Origin: Phascolomyces articulosus
Lineage: Eukaryota; Mucoromycota; Mucoromycetes; Mucorales; Lichtheimiaceae
NCBI GenBank assembly: GCA_025677815.1
Contig: JAIXMP010000029.1
Span: 62,001-126,000 of the forward strand
Direction: 5' to 3'
DNA length: 64,000 nucleotides
Numbering within the stretch: the first letter of the stretch is position 1; every line of letters starts with the position of its first letter. Below the pieces are notes generated by a model. The model was not told the DNA's origin, made no database searches, and saw nothing but the letters and a program-made list of their open reading frames with translations. This document shows, one piece after another, positions 1-13,500 of the stretch. Position numbers and translations under genes: made by a program.

Positions 1-111
1 TTTCATTTAGGATTATTTTCTGCATGCTTTGAAGCATGTGTAAAAAAAAAACTATGGAAGGTCATGATCGTGAAGATAATAGAGTACTCATATATAGCAT
101 CTATTCTATAG

Positions 112-1304
112 TTATCCTCGATACGGGAGAAATGACCTTACCTTATGAATGGCAACCTCATATTTTAGATGTTCAACTGTTTAGAATTGGCAACTTTTAT
201 ATTGCAGCCGTTCCTGCAGAATTCACTACCATGAGTGGTCGTCGTCTTCGTAAAGCTATTAAAAATAAATTGATCGAATTAGGTACTGGTAATGATGAAA
301 CTACTATTGTTCTCTCGGGTCCTGCCAATGGATATGCTGTAAGTATTTTTCAAAAATAAATGATGATGGTGATGATGATATAGTAGATCAAAGAAAATGG
401 AAATTATTTACTTTTTATTAAAACCGCTGACTTGTCAATGTGATATGATTATATAATTTTACATTTTATAGTCGTATGTCACCACATATGAAGAATATCA
501 AATGCAACGCTTCGAAGGAGGAGGTGTAAGTACATCAACTTATTGTTTTAAACATCACTTGTAGAATAGACAGATCTTATATTAACCATATTATTCATCC
601 ACCCTATGCATATATATATATAGACTGCTTATGGCCCATATACATTAACAGCCTATATCCAAGCCTTTGAAGACCTTGCCACCTCCATTGCAACAGGGAC
701 TTCGATTGATCATACATCTGAAACACTTCCTGATTTAACAGGCAAAGCTTTCAATTTCGTCCCTGGTGCATGGCCTGACCGTCCACGCGTGGCCAAAAAT
801 TTTGGTGATGTGATTCGAGATATCAAAGCAACCCAGCGTGATAGAGAAATTGTCACACTCTATGGTAAAAGTGGAACGACTGTATCCGCCACCTTTGTAG
901 CAGGCAATCCACGTCATGATGTCAAGTTGGAAGATACTTATTTGACGGTTGAACGCAAGTTACCTAGTGGAGAATGGCAAGTGGTCCGCAATGATCATGA
1001 TTATGATACCCGATTCCGTTGGCGATATACCAATCGACTCTTGGGACAATCGGAAGCGACTGTCGAATGGGATATTGGAAGAGATATCCCGGCCGGTATT
1101 TATCGATTAGGTTATTTTGGCCATCATAAGGAATTTATTTCAAGGAAAATCATACCTCACTATGGTTATTCAAGTGAATTTACGGTCGAAGGTCGATTAA
1201 ATGAACAGGACTATTATTGCTGTGATTCAGATGAAAATCATAGTTGTTATGGTACTTCTTCCATGTTTCGATATATGCATCCATTCATGGGATACCATCA
1301 TTAA
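112..1304 (+). CDS. Neutral ceramidase, C-terminal part (5' end outside window)
   Basis: Hydrolyses ceramide to sphingosine and a fatty acid; fungal and animal enzymes are secreted or membrane-associated. Three exons read in phase: about 112-338, 472-525 and 624-1304, with GTAAGT donors and TATAG acceptors. The protein carries the family signature around the end of the catalytic domain (DTGEMTLPYEWQPH, FRIGNFYIAAVPAEFTTMSG, LSGPANGY, YGPYTLTAYIQAFEDLA) followed by the C-terminal immunoglobulin-like domain (FVAGNPRHDV, TYLTVERK, WDIGRDIPAGIYRLGYFGHHK). The stop is at 1302-1304. The zinc-binding and nucleophile-serine regions lie upstream, outside the window. An earlier exon may cover bases 11-50, but I could not join it in frame. 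The family call is firm; the exact 5' boundary is not. Confidence 0.93.
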
Positions 1305-1707
1305 GCGAGAGAAACCATTTCTTTCTTGCACTCATACTCTCACACCATATAAATATATTACACACACATTTTATACTTTTTTTTTCTTTCTTTCTCCTCC
1401 ATCTTTACACCGTCTTCCTTCCTCCACCCATTATGTAAATATGAATACCATCATTATCAGAATAAAAACAAAAAATTGTATAGATGAACAAATATATATT
1501 TATGTTTTTTTTTTCATTGTATATTTTTATAATCGATAAAAAAAAGAGGTTGCTATGAAGCTGTTCTGATATGCATTGAAAAATTTGGGATATGCCGGAT
1601 TTTTTTTGTATATGTGTTCATAGAATACGAGAGGATTGTTGGGTCGATATGTGTTGTATATGCGTATGATGTTTGAAAGTTTCGTATGTGTAGGTTTTTT
1701 TTTCCAA
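1305..1707. other. Intergenic, convergent 3' ends
   Basis: This is AT-rich DNA between the ceramidase stop and the Lsm7 stop, which face each other. It holds poly-T runs and AATAAA-like sequence near 1460, suitable for 3' processing on either strand. I see no gene. Confidence 0.6.
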
Positions 1708-2447
1708 CTATTGAGCAATAAATGGATTTTCAATCTCTTCACTACCATCAAAAGGTGAAATCAAAATGACAGCTGTTCCTCGAAGTACTGCAAGACCAAG
1801 TTCTCTTGTTTTTTCAGTGACATAACCAGTTTCTTGATCTAATGTTTTATCATACATCCATTCATTTTTAGTATATCTTCCCGGTATATTTTTTTTGTCA
1901 ACTCTTTTCAAAAAAAAAATAAAAAAATAGAGGAAGTACACGCTCCATTTTTTTTTATAACGTAAAATACAAACATAATTTATATACCTTTCAAATATTC
2001 AATGGTTTCATCGAGAACAAGATTTAATAATGGATCGTAACCCATGAGTTTTCCCACAACTTTATATACAAAAAAAAAGAACCATGATTAGATTGTCATT
2101 TTCCAAAAAGGTTGTTATTTGTTCATTAAAAGTATTATTTATTACCTTCTCGACCACCATTGAATCGTACACGCACTTTCTTTTCCATATATTTTGAAAG
2201 ATCCAAAATGGATTCTTTCTTTGGTTTATCCTGCTGTTGACCACCGTGATGGCCACTGCGACCACCACCACCACGTCCTCCACTTCCTCCACGACCACGA
2301 CCTCTGTAATGACCTCGATTTCCCTAATAATAAATAGACATTACATTTTTTGGATTCAGTTTATATATATAAATAAAAGAACATGAGATGCTATTGCGTT
2401 TTTTCTTAAAGTCGATAACATAACACTAAACATACACGATCAGACAT
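1708..2447 (-). CDS. LSM7: U6 snRNA-associated Sm-like protein Lsm7
   Basis: Subunit of the heptameric Lsm1-7 (mRNA decay, cytoplasm) and Lsm2-8 (U6 snRNA, nucleus) rings. Four exons join in phase on the minus strand: 2447-2436 (MSDR only), 2323-2146, 2059-1988 and 1838-1708. Exon 2 encodes an Arg/Gly-rich N-terminal tail (RGRGRGGSGGRGGGG) and then the Sm1 motif (ESILDLSKYMEKKVRVRFNG). Exon 3 gives GKLMGYDPLLNLVLDETIEYL. The last exon carries Sm2 (LGLAVLRGTAVILISPFDG) and ends ENPFIAQ. The total is about 150 residues, longer than the roughly 103-residue human protein because of the RGG tail. A 12-nt first exon is unusual but is supported by good splice sites and phase. Confidence 0.93.
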
Positions 2448-2556
2448 GTTTTAAAAGCGAAGTTGGAAAGGCGCGACTTAGCCAGAAAGTGAAAAGAAAA
2501 ATAGAGAGAGAGAGAGAGAGGTCAGAAAGGTGAAATAATTAGCCGTGATTTTTCAT

Positions 2557-2561
2557 CCAAT
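2557..2561 (+). promoter_or_regulatory. CCAAT box upstream of Lsm7
   Basis: A CCAAT pentamer sits about 110 bp upstream of the Lsm7 start in sequence otherwise poor in G and C. CCAAT boxes bind the Hap2/3/5 (NF-Y) complex in fungi and work in either orientation. Functional use here is inferred from position only. Confidence 0.3.
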
Positions 2562-2711
2562 CATCTTCATGTTCCAGAGAAGAGTACTAACCGTACTTTA
2601 TCCTTGTAAAGCATCAAAGGTGATATGCACAAGAAGGTATATATATGGATTATGTAACAAGAAGAAGATCGAATTGAATAAAACAACAATATTATTATGT
2701 TAATATATCAT

Positions 2712-2715
<4 letters not shown>

Positions 2716-2751
<36 letters not shown>

Positions 2752-2755
2752 GAAT
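2716..2755. repeat. (AT)n microsatellite
   Basis: Near-perfect alternating AT of about 40 bp in the Lsm7 upstream intergenic region. It is likely length-variable. Confidence 0.9.
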
Positions 2756-3935
2756 CTAATAATTGCAATCCTTCTTTAAATAATAATGCTTTAATTAACT
2801 ATCAACCGTAGCTATATACAATAATATCATCAAAAATTGCAATATATGTAAAAATGATTAATGTGTAGATTGTACTAAATGAAGTCAATTGATTTCAGTA
2901 GTAAATTTTACTGATTTTTGGATGACATCATTATGACGGGCGAGCGAGCACTCCTTTTTTATTACCAAATTGGAGGTGGTAGGGTATTTTTTGTTACTTA
3001 CGTTAGGTTTGTGTACTTAGAATCAGTATATCAACTTATTAACCCATGATGAATTATAACTTGAGTGGGACTCATAGAATGTCCAAGTTCACTTTTATAT
3101 CATTAGTTCCAGTTCATTTTGCATCTATATGATATTATCAGTCCCAGAATCTTTATCTTTAAGCTTGTGTACATCTCTCTCACCTCCTACATATTAAAAT
3201 AATTTCTGTCTAAATCACTTATTCATGCATGTGAAAAAAATGAAGTTGTTTACTAGGATAGACACCAAAAATAAAGCCAGATGAAAATAACTAATATCTA
3301 ATAAGGAAATGAAGGAAGATGAATATAAACAGTACCTCCATTTTACCAAGGAAAAAAACAAAGTACTTATCAACATCTTTTCATTAACAATCCCATAATT
3401 GGTCATTATTTTTGTCAAACAATATTTTAAATTGTTATCTCTTGTAAATGACAATGTAAACGTTCGAAAAAAAAGAATTACTGAAAATTTAGCAATAATT
3501 GATAGGATATCATAAATAGACATTATCGAGAAAGAAATTAATTGTCGTTTTCTTCGTTTCTGATAAACCATGGGAATCGCCAGTTTCACTTGTTGCTAGT
3601 ATGTGAATATACGTATCAACAAATAAAATCATATAAAAGATATTGTTGCAATAATTGGCTGGTAATAGTTATTAGATGATAAAACACAAACGAGAGAGAG
3701 AGAATACTGACACATCAATCTACTCAGCAAGAGAATGTTGTCAGCAACCTATATACACAAAACAATTATCTGCTTGAAAAATATATATACAATTGTATAT
3801 TTATATCATATGTATATAAGCACGATCCAAACCGGACGCTTTGTATTTTAGGTACTTCGCAGGGTACCTAGCAAAAATATACCCCTTCGCGTTGCTTCAA
3901 AATCTAATAACAATGATGATTACTGGGCGCTGAAG

Positions 3936-4280
3936 CTAAATGACACATGAACATAATTCTTTTATTTGTATTGCTTGTTTAAATTCAGCCACTGTTACTT
4001 CCCGTAAAAAAGTGACTACTTTACTATTGATATTGTTCACATCCAAATGAATCAGTTTGTGGTCCAATATAATATAGCATAAGTTTGGATATAAAATTGC
4101 TGAACAACTGACTAGTAAGTAGAAAGCCAAAGACCCAATCATGAGATTTTTTAACATTCGGCTGGTGTCGTTTGTCATAACAGTTTTCATGATATATGGA
4201 TGTGCTTTTTCTGGCAAAGTGTCAATTTCAGCTTCTTCATAGTGACCAAGTGTTTCATTCCTTGGATACATACGACTCAC
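3936..4280 (-). CDS. Possible small membrane protein, unrecognised
   Basis: A 114-codon uninterrupted frame starting MSRMYPRNETLGHY. An acidic, charged first third is followed by one hydrophobic stretch (residues about 47-70, LMIGSLAFYLLVSCSAILYP) that could be a transmembrane segment, and the frame ends with the cysteine-bearing CSCVI. Its base composition is less AT-rich than the surrounding DNA, which is the main reason to list it. I recognise no family, and it may be an exon of a longer or dead gene. Confidence 0.25.
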   Translation of the reverse strand: MSRMYPRNETLGHYEEAEIDTLPEKAHPYIMKTVMTNDTSRMLKNLMIGSLAFYLLVSCSAILYPNLCYIILDHKLIHLDVNNINSKVVTFLREVTVAEFKQAIQIKELCSCVI

Positions 4281-5342
4281 AGTAAATGATTATAAACAGA
4301 TGTCAAAATATGCATTGGAGCAAAAAAAATAAAAATAAATAAATTAATGTGTCTTTCGAAATATTATCATATATTATATTATTTTTTGATTTTTTCAACT
4401 CATACGTACCAATTATAGATAGATTGCTATAATGGCAGCCTGAAATATTATAGTATGTCAGTTTGTTCTACACGTACGTGGTGAAGTTGCAATTAAATAA
4501 GTACTCTGTTGTTATTATTCCATGTATTCTCGTTATAAGTATGTAGTGTATAGTAGCCTTTAAAAATAACTCACGGAAGAGAAATATGAGCGAGGTAAAA
4601 AAAAAAGAGAATAAGTGCGTTTAGGTATAAATTTTGATAAGAGGATATCAATGGTTGTTATGTTTGTATTTAGAGAGTATCAAAGTATGTAGTACAATGC
4701 TTCTTCTTGGGGCTACCTATTGCGGCGCAAATAAAACCACTCTTTTGAACCACAGTTCCGCATCATCCTGTGTAGCAGGCTAACTAAACACTATACTTTA
4801 TTCCGCTAATAATGCTCATGAATAGGAAAATACAAAATCACGATACATATGGAGTCCTTGGCTTTTGTATATTTTAAATTCATCATCGTTTACATAAATA
4901 CAAACAACAGTAATAAAAATATATGCGTACTATTTAAATACATCATTTGCCAAGAAGTAAATGTTATTTCCGATTGGAAGATCTTCCTGCAATAGAAAGA
5001 AAAACATGTATGATCCATGTGAAGTTATATATAACTATATAACAGAGTTGAGATTTTCATTGCCAAGAAGTATATCTGAAAAAAAAGGGCCTGTCAAGGC
5101 AGGAAGTAAGTTGTATCCAAAAATAATTTGAAACAGCGATGATGAGAGTTACAGATTGTATAAGTGTGCCTAACTTTATTTTTTGTGTTGCCAGGTAAAA
5201 TAAATCCCATTACTCTCTGTTGCTTTTTTTTCACCTTCTTCACTTTTTCCCTTTGTTTCCCAATCAGTTAATCATTCTAACCTTGAAACTACTTTAAAAA
5301 AAATATCTTTATACCAAACATACATATACGCTAAGTTGTTCC

Positions 5343-8300
5343 ATGAAGAACATATTTCGAAGTAAAGACCATAAGCAAAGTAAATCACTGAGGCTTCAAC
5401 AACAATTACAACTGGAAGAAGATAGACGATATGAAGCTCAACAACAACAGAGACGGGAGCAGGAACTGCGTGACGAAGAATTTGCAAAGCGGATGCAAGC
5501 TGAATTGGAAGAGAATGAACAACAGCCCACGCCACAACTAGAGTCTCCACAACAACAGAACTTCCAGCTACCTCCATCTCCATTGCAACAGCAATCACCT
5601 GTTTCTCCTGTAGATAATCAACAAGAACAAATGGACGAAGAATATGCAAGGCGACTTCAAGCCGAGTTTGAAGCGCAAGATAGGGAACGTGAACTTCAGG
5701 AACAAAGGGACGAGGAACGACAACGACAAGAGCGAATACGGTTACAACAAGAAGAGCAACGTCGTCAAAGATTGCAACAAAGACAAGAACCTTCTCCTCC
5801 TCCAGAATTACCTTTACGTGATCTATCTCCTTCCTCTTCACCTGGTTTTGCAAGTGCTGTACCACCACCACCCCTTCCCAATAAGCCCAGAGCTTATGGT
5901 CATTGTATGTACAAATGGAAGAATTTTTTTTTTGTGTGCGTAGCGTATAAGTTTAATTTTACTAATTTAACTTTCTTATTTTATAACTCCCTTTTTTTTA
6001 TTAATTAGCATCAAGTAGTTCTTTAATGGGAAACAATTCACAAGCATCAGCCACAGGAAATTCATCTATTCCACCAGCATCGTCTAGTACGACTACGTCA
6101 ACTGCTGCTTCATCTTCATCTTCTCGTCCAGGAGGAGTGGGAGGTCGTGATGTACCTCCTCCACCATACAGTACAGGTTCTACTTCATCATCCACTGCGT
6201 TTAATAATGTGGCAACACAGCCGCCAACCGGAATTCCATCACGAGACTATGGAAATTCCGCACCATCCCAACATCAACATGTTCCGCCATCACCCGTTAG
6301 AACATCAGCCTATCCACTACAACAACAACATAGTAATGGTTCTCCTCCTTCCCCATTGCCTGTAGCAAGTCAACCAACGTATCCTCCTGTGACACAACAA
6401 GGATATCAACAACATGCATATTCAAATACTGCGCCACCACAACCTTCTTCCCCATCCAGTCCGTATCACTCTCATGCTACACTGGGTGGATATCCTCCCG
6501 CTCCTCAACCTGCTCATCAACAACCAACACAACAACCTTACCAATCGCCTGCTCAACAACATCCTCCTGCTCCTGCGGCCAATTATTCATACCCTACTTC
6601 TTCTACGCCTCAACCACCTCCTATCCAAACACAATTATCACACCAAAATTATCCTGCTCAGCATCATCAACAAGCCCCTTATCCTGAGCATCAACAACAA
6701 CACTATCCCGAGCATCATCAACAGCAACACTATCCTGAGCAACAACAACAACAACAACAACAACCTTATCATCAATATCAACCACCACAGCATCACCATC
6801 ACCAGCAACAACAAAATTATGAACCGCAAGATCGTCCTACTCAGTCTGTAGGTGCATCCTTGTTTAATTCCTCTACTACTGCACAAACACAACGAAAAGA
6901 ACCGATGATGTTTGTTGTTCCTCCTATATCTGAACAACAAGAAGTATCTACACCTGTGAATTATATGGCCATGCCTATCCCTGGTGTACACCGTTCATCA
7001 TCTCCTGCTGTTGAACCAGTAGAACCCTCGACTCATATCAAAAAGACCAGTGCTTACAATCATTCTCATCTTCGTACTTCATCTCCTGCACCCCCAATTT
7101 TGAAAAGTGCAAAACAACCTCAACCTGTGAACCAACATTATGTGGAAAGTGAAGAGGAAGAAGAAGAAGAAGAAGTGGAAGTGATTTATGCCAAACCAAA
7201 ACGAAAGAGTGGAAAATCAAAAGATCAACACCTTCGTGCTCCTGTGGTGACTAAAGGCAAAGGACGTAAAAGTACCAAAAAGACAGATGATGAATTGGAT
7301 CCATTTGCGGACAGTAATGCAGTAGCTGTATCAGCAACAGAATCATCCGAGGAAGAACAAAAGGAATCAAGTGAAGAGGAATCATCATCTGAAGAAGAGG
7401 AGGAATCAAGCGAAGAGAGTAGTGAAGAAGAAGTCGTCATTGTGCCTACCAATTCAAAGAAAAAACGACAAACGAAACGTGCACCTTCTCCATCTCCTAT
7501 CATCACGACACACAACAAGAAAAAGAGTGACAAGAAGGATAAAAAGAAGAAAAAGAAACCTGTGGTAGTAGAGGAATCATCATCATCTTCCTCCTCCGAG
7601 GAAGAAGAAGAAGAGGAACAACAACAACATGATCCTGGATTTAATCCTGCTCTTTATTTCGATGATGAAGATCTTGTGGATTTGGATGCACCTTCCGATT
7701 TCGATCCAGATGATACGGGTAGTTCGGCCGATGAAGATCACGAAGAAGAAAAACAAAAGGAGGAGGAAGTCAAAAAGAAAAAAGAAAAGAAAAAGGAAAA
7801 GGAAAAGGAAAAGGAAAAGGAAATCCCTAAACCAACAGAAGGGCATTTATTGGATATTGATCTTCCAGAACCAGAACCAGAACCAGAAGAAAATCCAATC
7901 AAAAAAGCACTCGAAAGACAGCAACAAAAGACAAGAGCTTCTGTATTTGAGCCTACCTTTGGCATGTCATCTATACCACCACCTAAAAAACCCCTCGAGC
8001 AACAACCTTCTGCATCCTCGTCTACAACATCCTCTCCCAAGAAAAATATTCTTGAACAACGTAAACCACAGCAACAATCTTCCAGAGCATCCATTATTGA
8101 ACCAAAGCTTCCTTCAGATCAACAAAATAAACCGCCCACATCTATTTCTTCATCCTCTTCGTCATCAACTACCAATCGAGCAACCGCCACACGGGTTGAT
8201 CCTACATTCGGTTCTTTGGGTAGTTTAGGACCTGTCAAGAAAAAGAACACGGATTCACCTGTGGATTCTAACAAGACGGAACCTCTTCCTCCATGGTTAC

Positions 8301-9589
8301 AAGAACGTTCAGCATCTGTTGCTTCCTCAATTGATGCACCTACACCTTCTGTAAGTGCCATGCAAGCACGTCTCGCTGGTATTTTGGTCAATGAAGAAAA
8401 TGATGGCGAGGAGGAAGGTGAAAAGAAAAAGAATAAAAAGGGAAGCGATGGAGAAGAAGAAGACGATGAAGATGGAGAACCACATCCAAAAGAAGATAAA
8501 ACTCAAGAAACCATTGAAGCACCTACTCATCCAACACCTTCTCCTCAGCACCCTCGACAACACCCTCTTGCTGCCAGCTCACCTTATCATCAACGATCTC
8601 ATTCGACAAGTGCATTGGCTCTCGAAGATATGCATTATCAACAATACCAGCGATTGCAACATACACCTCATATAGGTCATGGATCATATGATGATATGGC
8701 TTATTTGACCCCTCAAGTCTATCCAGCCAATGTGATGCATCCAGGTCCATCTCCTACGCCTAGTACACCTGGTCTTGTCGTCACCGATGCTGATAGTTAT
8801 AATATGTACAATCACTATGCTCAAGCTATTACGAGTGAAGGTAAATAAACAGGGTTTTATTTGTGTCTTTGTTATACAAATGTATTTGAATGAAAAAAGC
8901 TACAAAGGCTAATGATATTATATTCTTAATAGTTCCATCTGATATGTTTGGTTACTATTCCGTAGAAACTGAAGGAAATAGTTCACAAAATACAGAAGCT
9001 GATGATCCAAGCTTAAGCAATGCAAACAATGTTGAAAAAGCTTTACCCAAGGTCCCAAAGATTCCAAAGTGTAAGTTAATGTTTTTTTTAAAGGATACGA
9101 TAGGAAGAGGGTTTTGCTATGATACTCATTTACTTATTCATTTTTTGTTAAATTTTAGCTGATCCAAACCATCGTCATATTACTGTCCCAAGCGTGAACC
9201 CTGGTCAAAGGTAATTCTTTATTTATTAATTGAGCATTCTATTTTGATAAAAGAAAACTAACACAGGACATCTTTATGTATTGTTTGTATTTAGAGTTTG
9301 GATTCAAGTGAACCCAACCGATACTGGTAAAACATTAGCAAGACGTATCCATATTGTCGCTACTTATCAAACTCGCACGATTCTCAAGATCACCACCGCC
9401 AATGGTCGAGATATTCCTTTGGATGATACAGCTGTATTTGAGGATTGGAATGAAATTGAAAAACATGAGGATGGTGCACCTTGGGAAGTAGAATGGGGTA
9501 AAAAAGATCATAGTATCTTGGAAGGACGATTTATGAAAAATATCAAAGCCGCAAAAGCTGGTATTCGTAACGCTTTCAAAGATCAATAA
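5343..9589 (+). CDS. Large disordered scaffold with two MIU-like ubiquitin-binding motifs
   Basis: Five exons join in phase (5343-5904, 6009-8840, 8933-9070, 9159-9210, 9295-9589) into 1292 residues. The N-terminal 190 residues are a charged Gln/Glu/Arg coiled-coil-like region with two copies of a motif, DEEFAKRMQAELE (about residues 44-56) and DEEYARRLQAEFE (about 99-111). These resemble inverted ubiquitin-interacting (MIU) helices. Then come about 850 residues of low complexity: Pro/Gln/His-rich (YPEHQQQHYPEH repeats), Ser/Glu blocks, Lys/Glu runs, and three spaced copies of an (A/T)R(A)x(V/I)xPTFG/EPKL-type motif. The C-terminal ~120 residues (from HRHITVPSVNPGQ) are folded-looking and lack low complexity: VWIQVNPTDTGKTLARRI, EDWNEIE, PWEVEWG. 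That combination suggests an endocytic or ubiquitin-signalling adaptor. This is inference; I do not recognise the C-terminal domain. Confidence 0.8.
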
Positions 9590-10585
9590 TCATAATATAC
9601 ATTTATCATCATCATTTCTCCTATCTTATATATTTTATCATTACTTTTATCATTATTATCAAAACATACTTTTACACCCATATATATATATATTATAATT
9701 ATATAATGATAACCCATCTCTTTTATCTTTCTCCCCTTCCAATTCCTTTTTTGTTTTTTGTCCTTTACTATATATATTTTGTACCATTATAACTTTATTC
9801 CTGTTCTATAATAATAATAACAACAACGAAACACTTTTTCCTCATCCTATCATCTATTTTATTATAATATTTTGATTTAGTTACATAAATCAAAGATAGC
9901 TTACCAATGGTGAGGCTGATGCATGAATCTATATATAACTTGGGTTGGAAGCAGTAAAATACCTCCTCTTTTCTCCTCCACCCACGTCATCATCCTAACT
10001 CTTTTTTTTTTTTTGCCAAGCAACAGGATATGGTCATGCCCCCCCCTCCCACTTTGCTTTACACCTTTAGATAATATATATAAAATCATAACCATCAACA
10101 TGGATCCCCATGTAAAAAGAAAATGGAAGAGTAGAAAAAAAGTGTATATTAAATAACAACCCATAATCAAAACATACCTCAGCGCCACACATAATTTATA
10201 TATAGCTTTTTTCTAGGTGACGACGATCCATAAAGTTCATCAAAGCCTTTTTGACTAGTAGTATATACCAGCTCCGACGTGAATTTTGCTTTTAATGACA
10301 CGTCCCGCGAAAAAGGCTACGCTTTTACCTCTTTGTCTGCCTCCGTTTCGAAAAGGAAAATAAAACGAGTTGTGTTGCATAAGGTAATAAAAAGAATAGG
10401 ATACAAAAAGTGGTTATTAAGGACCTTTTAGTTTTCCTTTGACTTTATCAATATATCCATTGTTTCATTAATCTTCCATTTTCTTTCCCTGACCCCATTA
10501 TAAAAAATAAAACCCCATTTTCTATAATTTCCTTCCGATATATTCCCCATATATCTATATGATACAATAGAACGACAAGCAGACG
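9590..10585. other. Intergenic, promoter side of clathrin heavy chain
   Basis: AT-rich 3' flank of the preceding gene to about 9900, then pyrimidine-rich sequence leading to the clathrin start. A more GC-rich patch at 10215-10360 (GACGACGATCC, GACACGTCCCGCG) stands out from the background and may be a promoter element. I see no gene. Confidence 0.5.
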
Positions 10586-13500
10586 ATGAGTGAACCTTTA
10601 CCTATAAAATTTCAAGAACATGCTCAGGTGAGGAAAGAAAAAAAAAACGAGATCACCACGGACTTATTCTTTGACACGGATGAGTTCATCTTGGCTAATG
10701 TTATGAGATATGTAGCTGCAAAGCCTTGGCGTGAATGCAGCTAGCATTGGCTTCAATACGTTGACGATGGAGTCTGATCGCTTCATTTGTGTGCGTGAAC
10801 AAGTCAACAATACGAACCAAGTTGTCATCATTGATCTTGCCAATGATAATCAAGTTATGCGAAGACCCATCACGGCTGATTCCGTTATTATGCATCCTAC
10901 TACCAAAGTGATGGCACTGAAAGGTATGAAAACTACTTTTATAATGTTCTTTCTTCCCCATAAAAAAAATGAGAACGCGCATTTGTATAAAGAAGGAAGG
11001 GAGGAGGATAGCCCATCTTTTTATGATATACGTTTCATTTTATTTCATATATCACTCTTGTTCCTCTCATTATATATATATATATATTCATCAAAATTAA
11101 TTAAATATATAAACGTGTTTTTTTATATTTCTTTCCAAAAAAAAATAGCTGCACGTCAACTTCAAGTGTTTAATCTCGAATTAAAATCCAAGCTCAAATC
11201 GCATGTGATGCAAGAAGATGTTGTATTTTGGAAATGGCTTGATGTCAAGACGATTGGTCTTGTTACTGAAAAATCCGTCTATCACTGGTCCATTGAAGGC
11301 GAATCCGCCCCTACCAAAATCTTTGATAGAAGTCAACCTCTTGAAGGTTGTCAAATCATCAATTACCGTGCCTCCTCTGACCACAAGTGGTTTGTATTGG
11401 TAGGTATTTCGGCCCAACAAGGTCGTGTTGCAGGATCCATGCAACTTTATTCCAAGGATCGTGGTGTCAGTCAATACATTGAAGGTCATGCTGCTGCCTT
11501 TGCCGAACTCAAGATTGATGATGCCCCTCATCCCACCAAACTTTTTACCTTTGTTGTACGTACTGGCACTGGTGCTGCTAAACTTCAAGTCATTGAAGTC
11601 GATCATCCTGAAGGAAATCCACCTTTCCAAAAGAAGGCTGTCGAAGTCTTTTTCCCTCCTGAAGCCCAATCCGATTTCCCCGTGGCCATGCAAGTCAGTC
11701 ATAAATTTGGTATAGTGTATATGGTTACCAAGATGGGTTTCATTCATTTGTATGATCTTGAATCGGGTACTTGTATTTACATGAACCGTATCAGCAGTGA
11801 AACTATCTTTGTCACTGCTGAACATGAAGCCTCGGGTGGCATTATTGGTGTCAATAAAAAGGGTCAAGTAAGTACATAATGATAAGAAAAAAAAGAGGGA
11901 TGAAGGGAGTAGAAAAAAAAAGTGTTTTTTGTGTTTGACAAAGTTTATGTTTATACATACTCATATATTTTTTGGTGTATGATTATATATTTTAGGTTCT
12001 TTCCGTCTCTTTGGATGAAAGCACAATCATTCCTTATATTATCAACACTTTGAACAACACTGAGTTGGCTCTTAAGCTTGCTTCTCGTGGTGGTCTTTCT
12101 GGTGCTGACGATATCTATATTCAACGCTTCAACCAACTTTTCTCGAGTGGTGCTTATGGAGAATCCGCCAAGGTTGCCGCCAATTCACCAAGAGTAAGTT
12201 TTGTTTTTATATCCATCTCTATTTTTATAGTATACATATATGTGCAGGATATTAGGAGAGGGAAGTTCTTTGAAATTAAGTAATTATTTTATCATTAGGG
12301 CATCTTGCGTACCACCGAAACCATTGAACGCTTCCGACAAATTCCCGCCCAACAAGGCCAAATTTCACCCATTTTACAATACTTTGGTATCTTATTAGAA
12401 AAGGGAGGACTGAACAAGTATGAATCCCTTGAATTGGCCAAACCCATCTTGACACAAAACCGAAAGCCTTTATTGGAAAAATGGTTAAAGGAAGATAAAT
12501 TGGAATGTAGTGAAGAGTTGGGTGATTTTGTCAAGCAGTACGACGCTACTTTGGCTACCTCGGTCTATTTACGTGCCAATGTCCCTCAAAAGGTCGTCCT
12601 TTGCTTTGCCGAAAGCAAACAATATGATAAGATTTTGGCTTATGCCAAACAAGTCGGTTATACACCTGATTATGTTTCCTTGTTGCATAACATTGCTCGT
12701 GTGGATCCTGATAAGGCTGCTGATTTTGCTGCTGGTCTTGTCAATGATGAAAATGGTCCATTGATTGATCCTGTCAAGGTATGTGTGTATTCAAAGGAAA
12801 GGGAGGAAAAGAGAAAAGAAATGATGGAATCTAATGGGATTATTTTCTAGGTCGTTGATGTTTTCGCGTCTCAAAATATGATTCAACAAGCAACATCGTT
12901 CTTGTTGGATTATTTGAAGAGCAATCGCGAAGAAGATGCTGCTCTGCAAACCCGTGTTTTGGAAATGAATTTGATTCATGCACCTCAAGTAGCTGATGCC
13001 ATTCTTGGTACTGGTATGCTTACCCATTATGACCGTGTGGCCATTGGTAACCTTTGTGAAAAGGCTGGCTTGTATCAGCGTGTAAGTTATTTGTGATCTG
13101 GCAACTAAATAAATAAAAAAGAGAAAGACAGATCGACATGACGTTTGATGTTACATGGTACTCACTTTTCTCCTTTCAATAATCATAGGCATTGGAACAT
13201 TACACTGATATCCATGATATCAAACGTATCATTCCCCATACCCATACCATGAACGCTGAATGGCTTGTCAATTATTTCGGTACTCTTTCCGTGGATCAAA
13301 CTTTAGATTGTCTCAAGGAAATGCTTTCCAACAACTTGCGTCAAAACTTGCAAGTGGTTGTTCAAATTGCCATCAAGTACTCTGAACAATTGCAACCTCA
13401 TAATTTGATTGATTTGTTTGAATCTTACAAGTGCAACGAAGGTCTTTACTATTACTTGGGATCCATTGTGAATGTCAGTCAAGATCCTTTGGTTCATTTC

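Larger units (their letters stand above)
2448..5342. other. Long intergenic region with an AT microsatellite
   Basis: About 2.9 kb between divergent Lsm7 and the MIU-motif gene. It contains a GA run at 2500-2520, a CCAAT box at 2557-2561, a long (AT)n tract at about 2716-2755 and, on the minus strand, one open frame at 3936-4280 listed separately. The rest shows no splice-joined coding signal that I can support. Scattered short frames look like AT-rich chance. Confidence 0.5.

Noticed and set aside
3215..3589. 124-codon minus-strand open frame
   Set aside because: The product is Phe/Ile/Leu/Ser-rich as expected from AT-rich DNA, with no splice context or motif.
7583..8094. Long frames antisense to the disordered scaffold gene
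   Set aside because: They are shadows of the low-complexity Lys/Glu/Ser codons on the plus strand. Their products are Phe/Leu or Ser runs.
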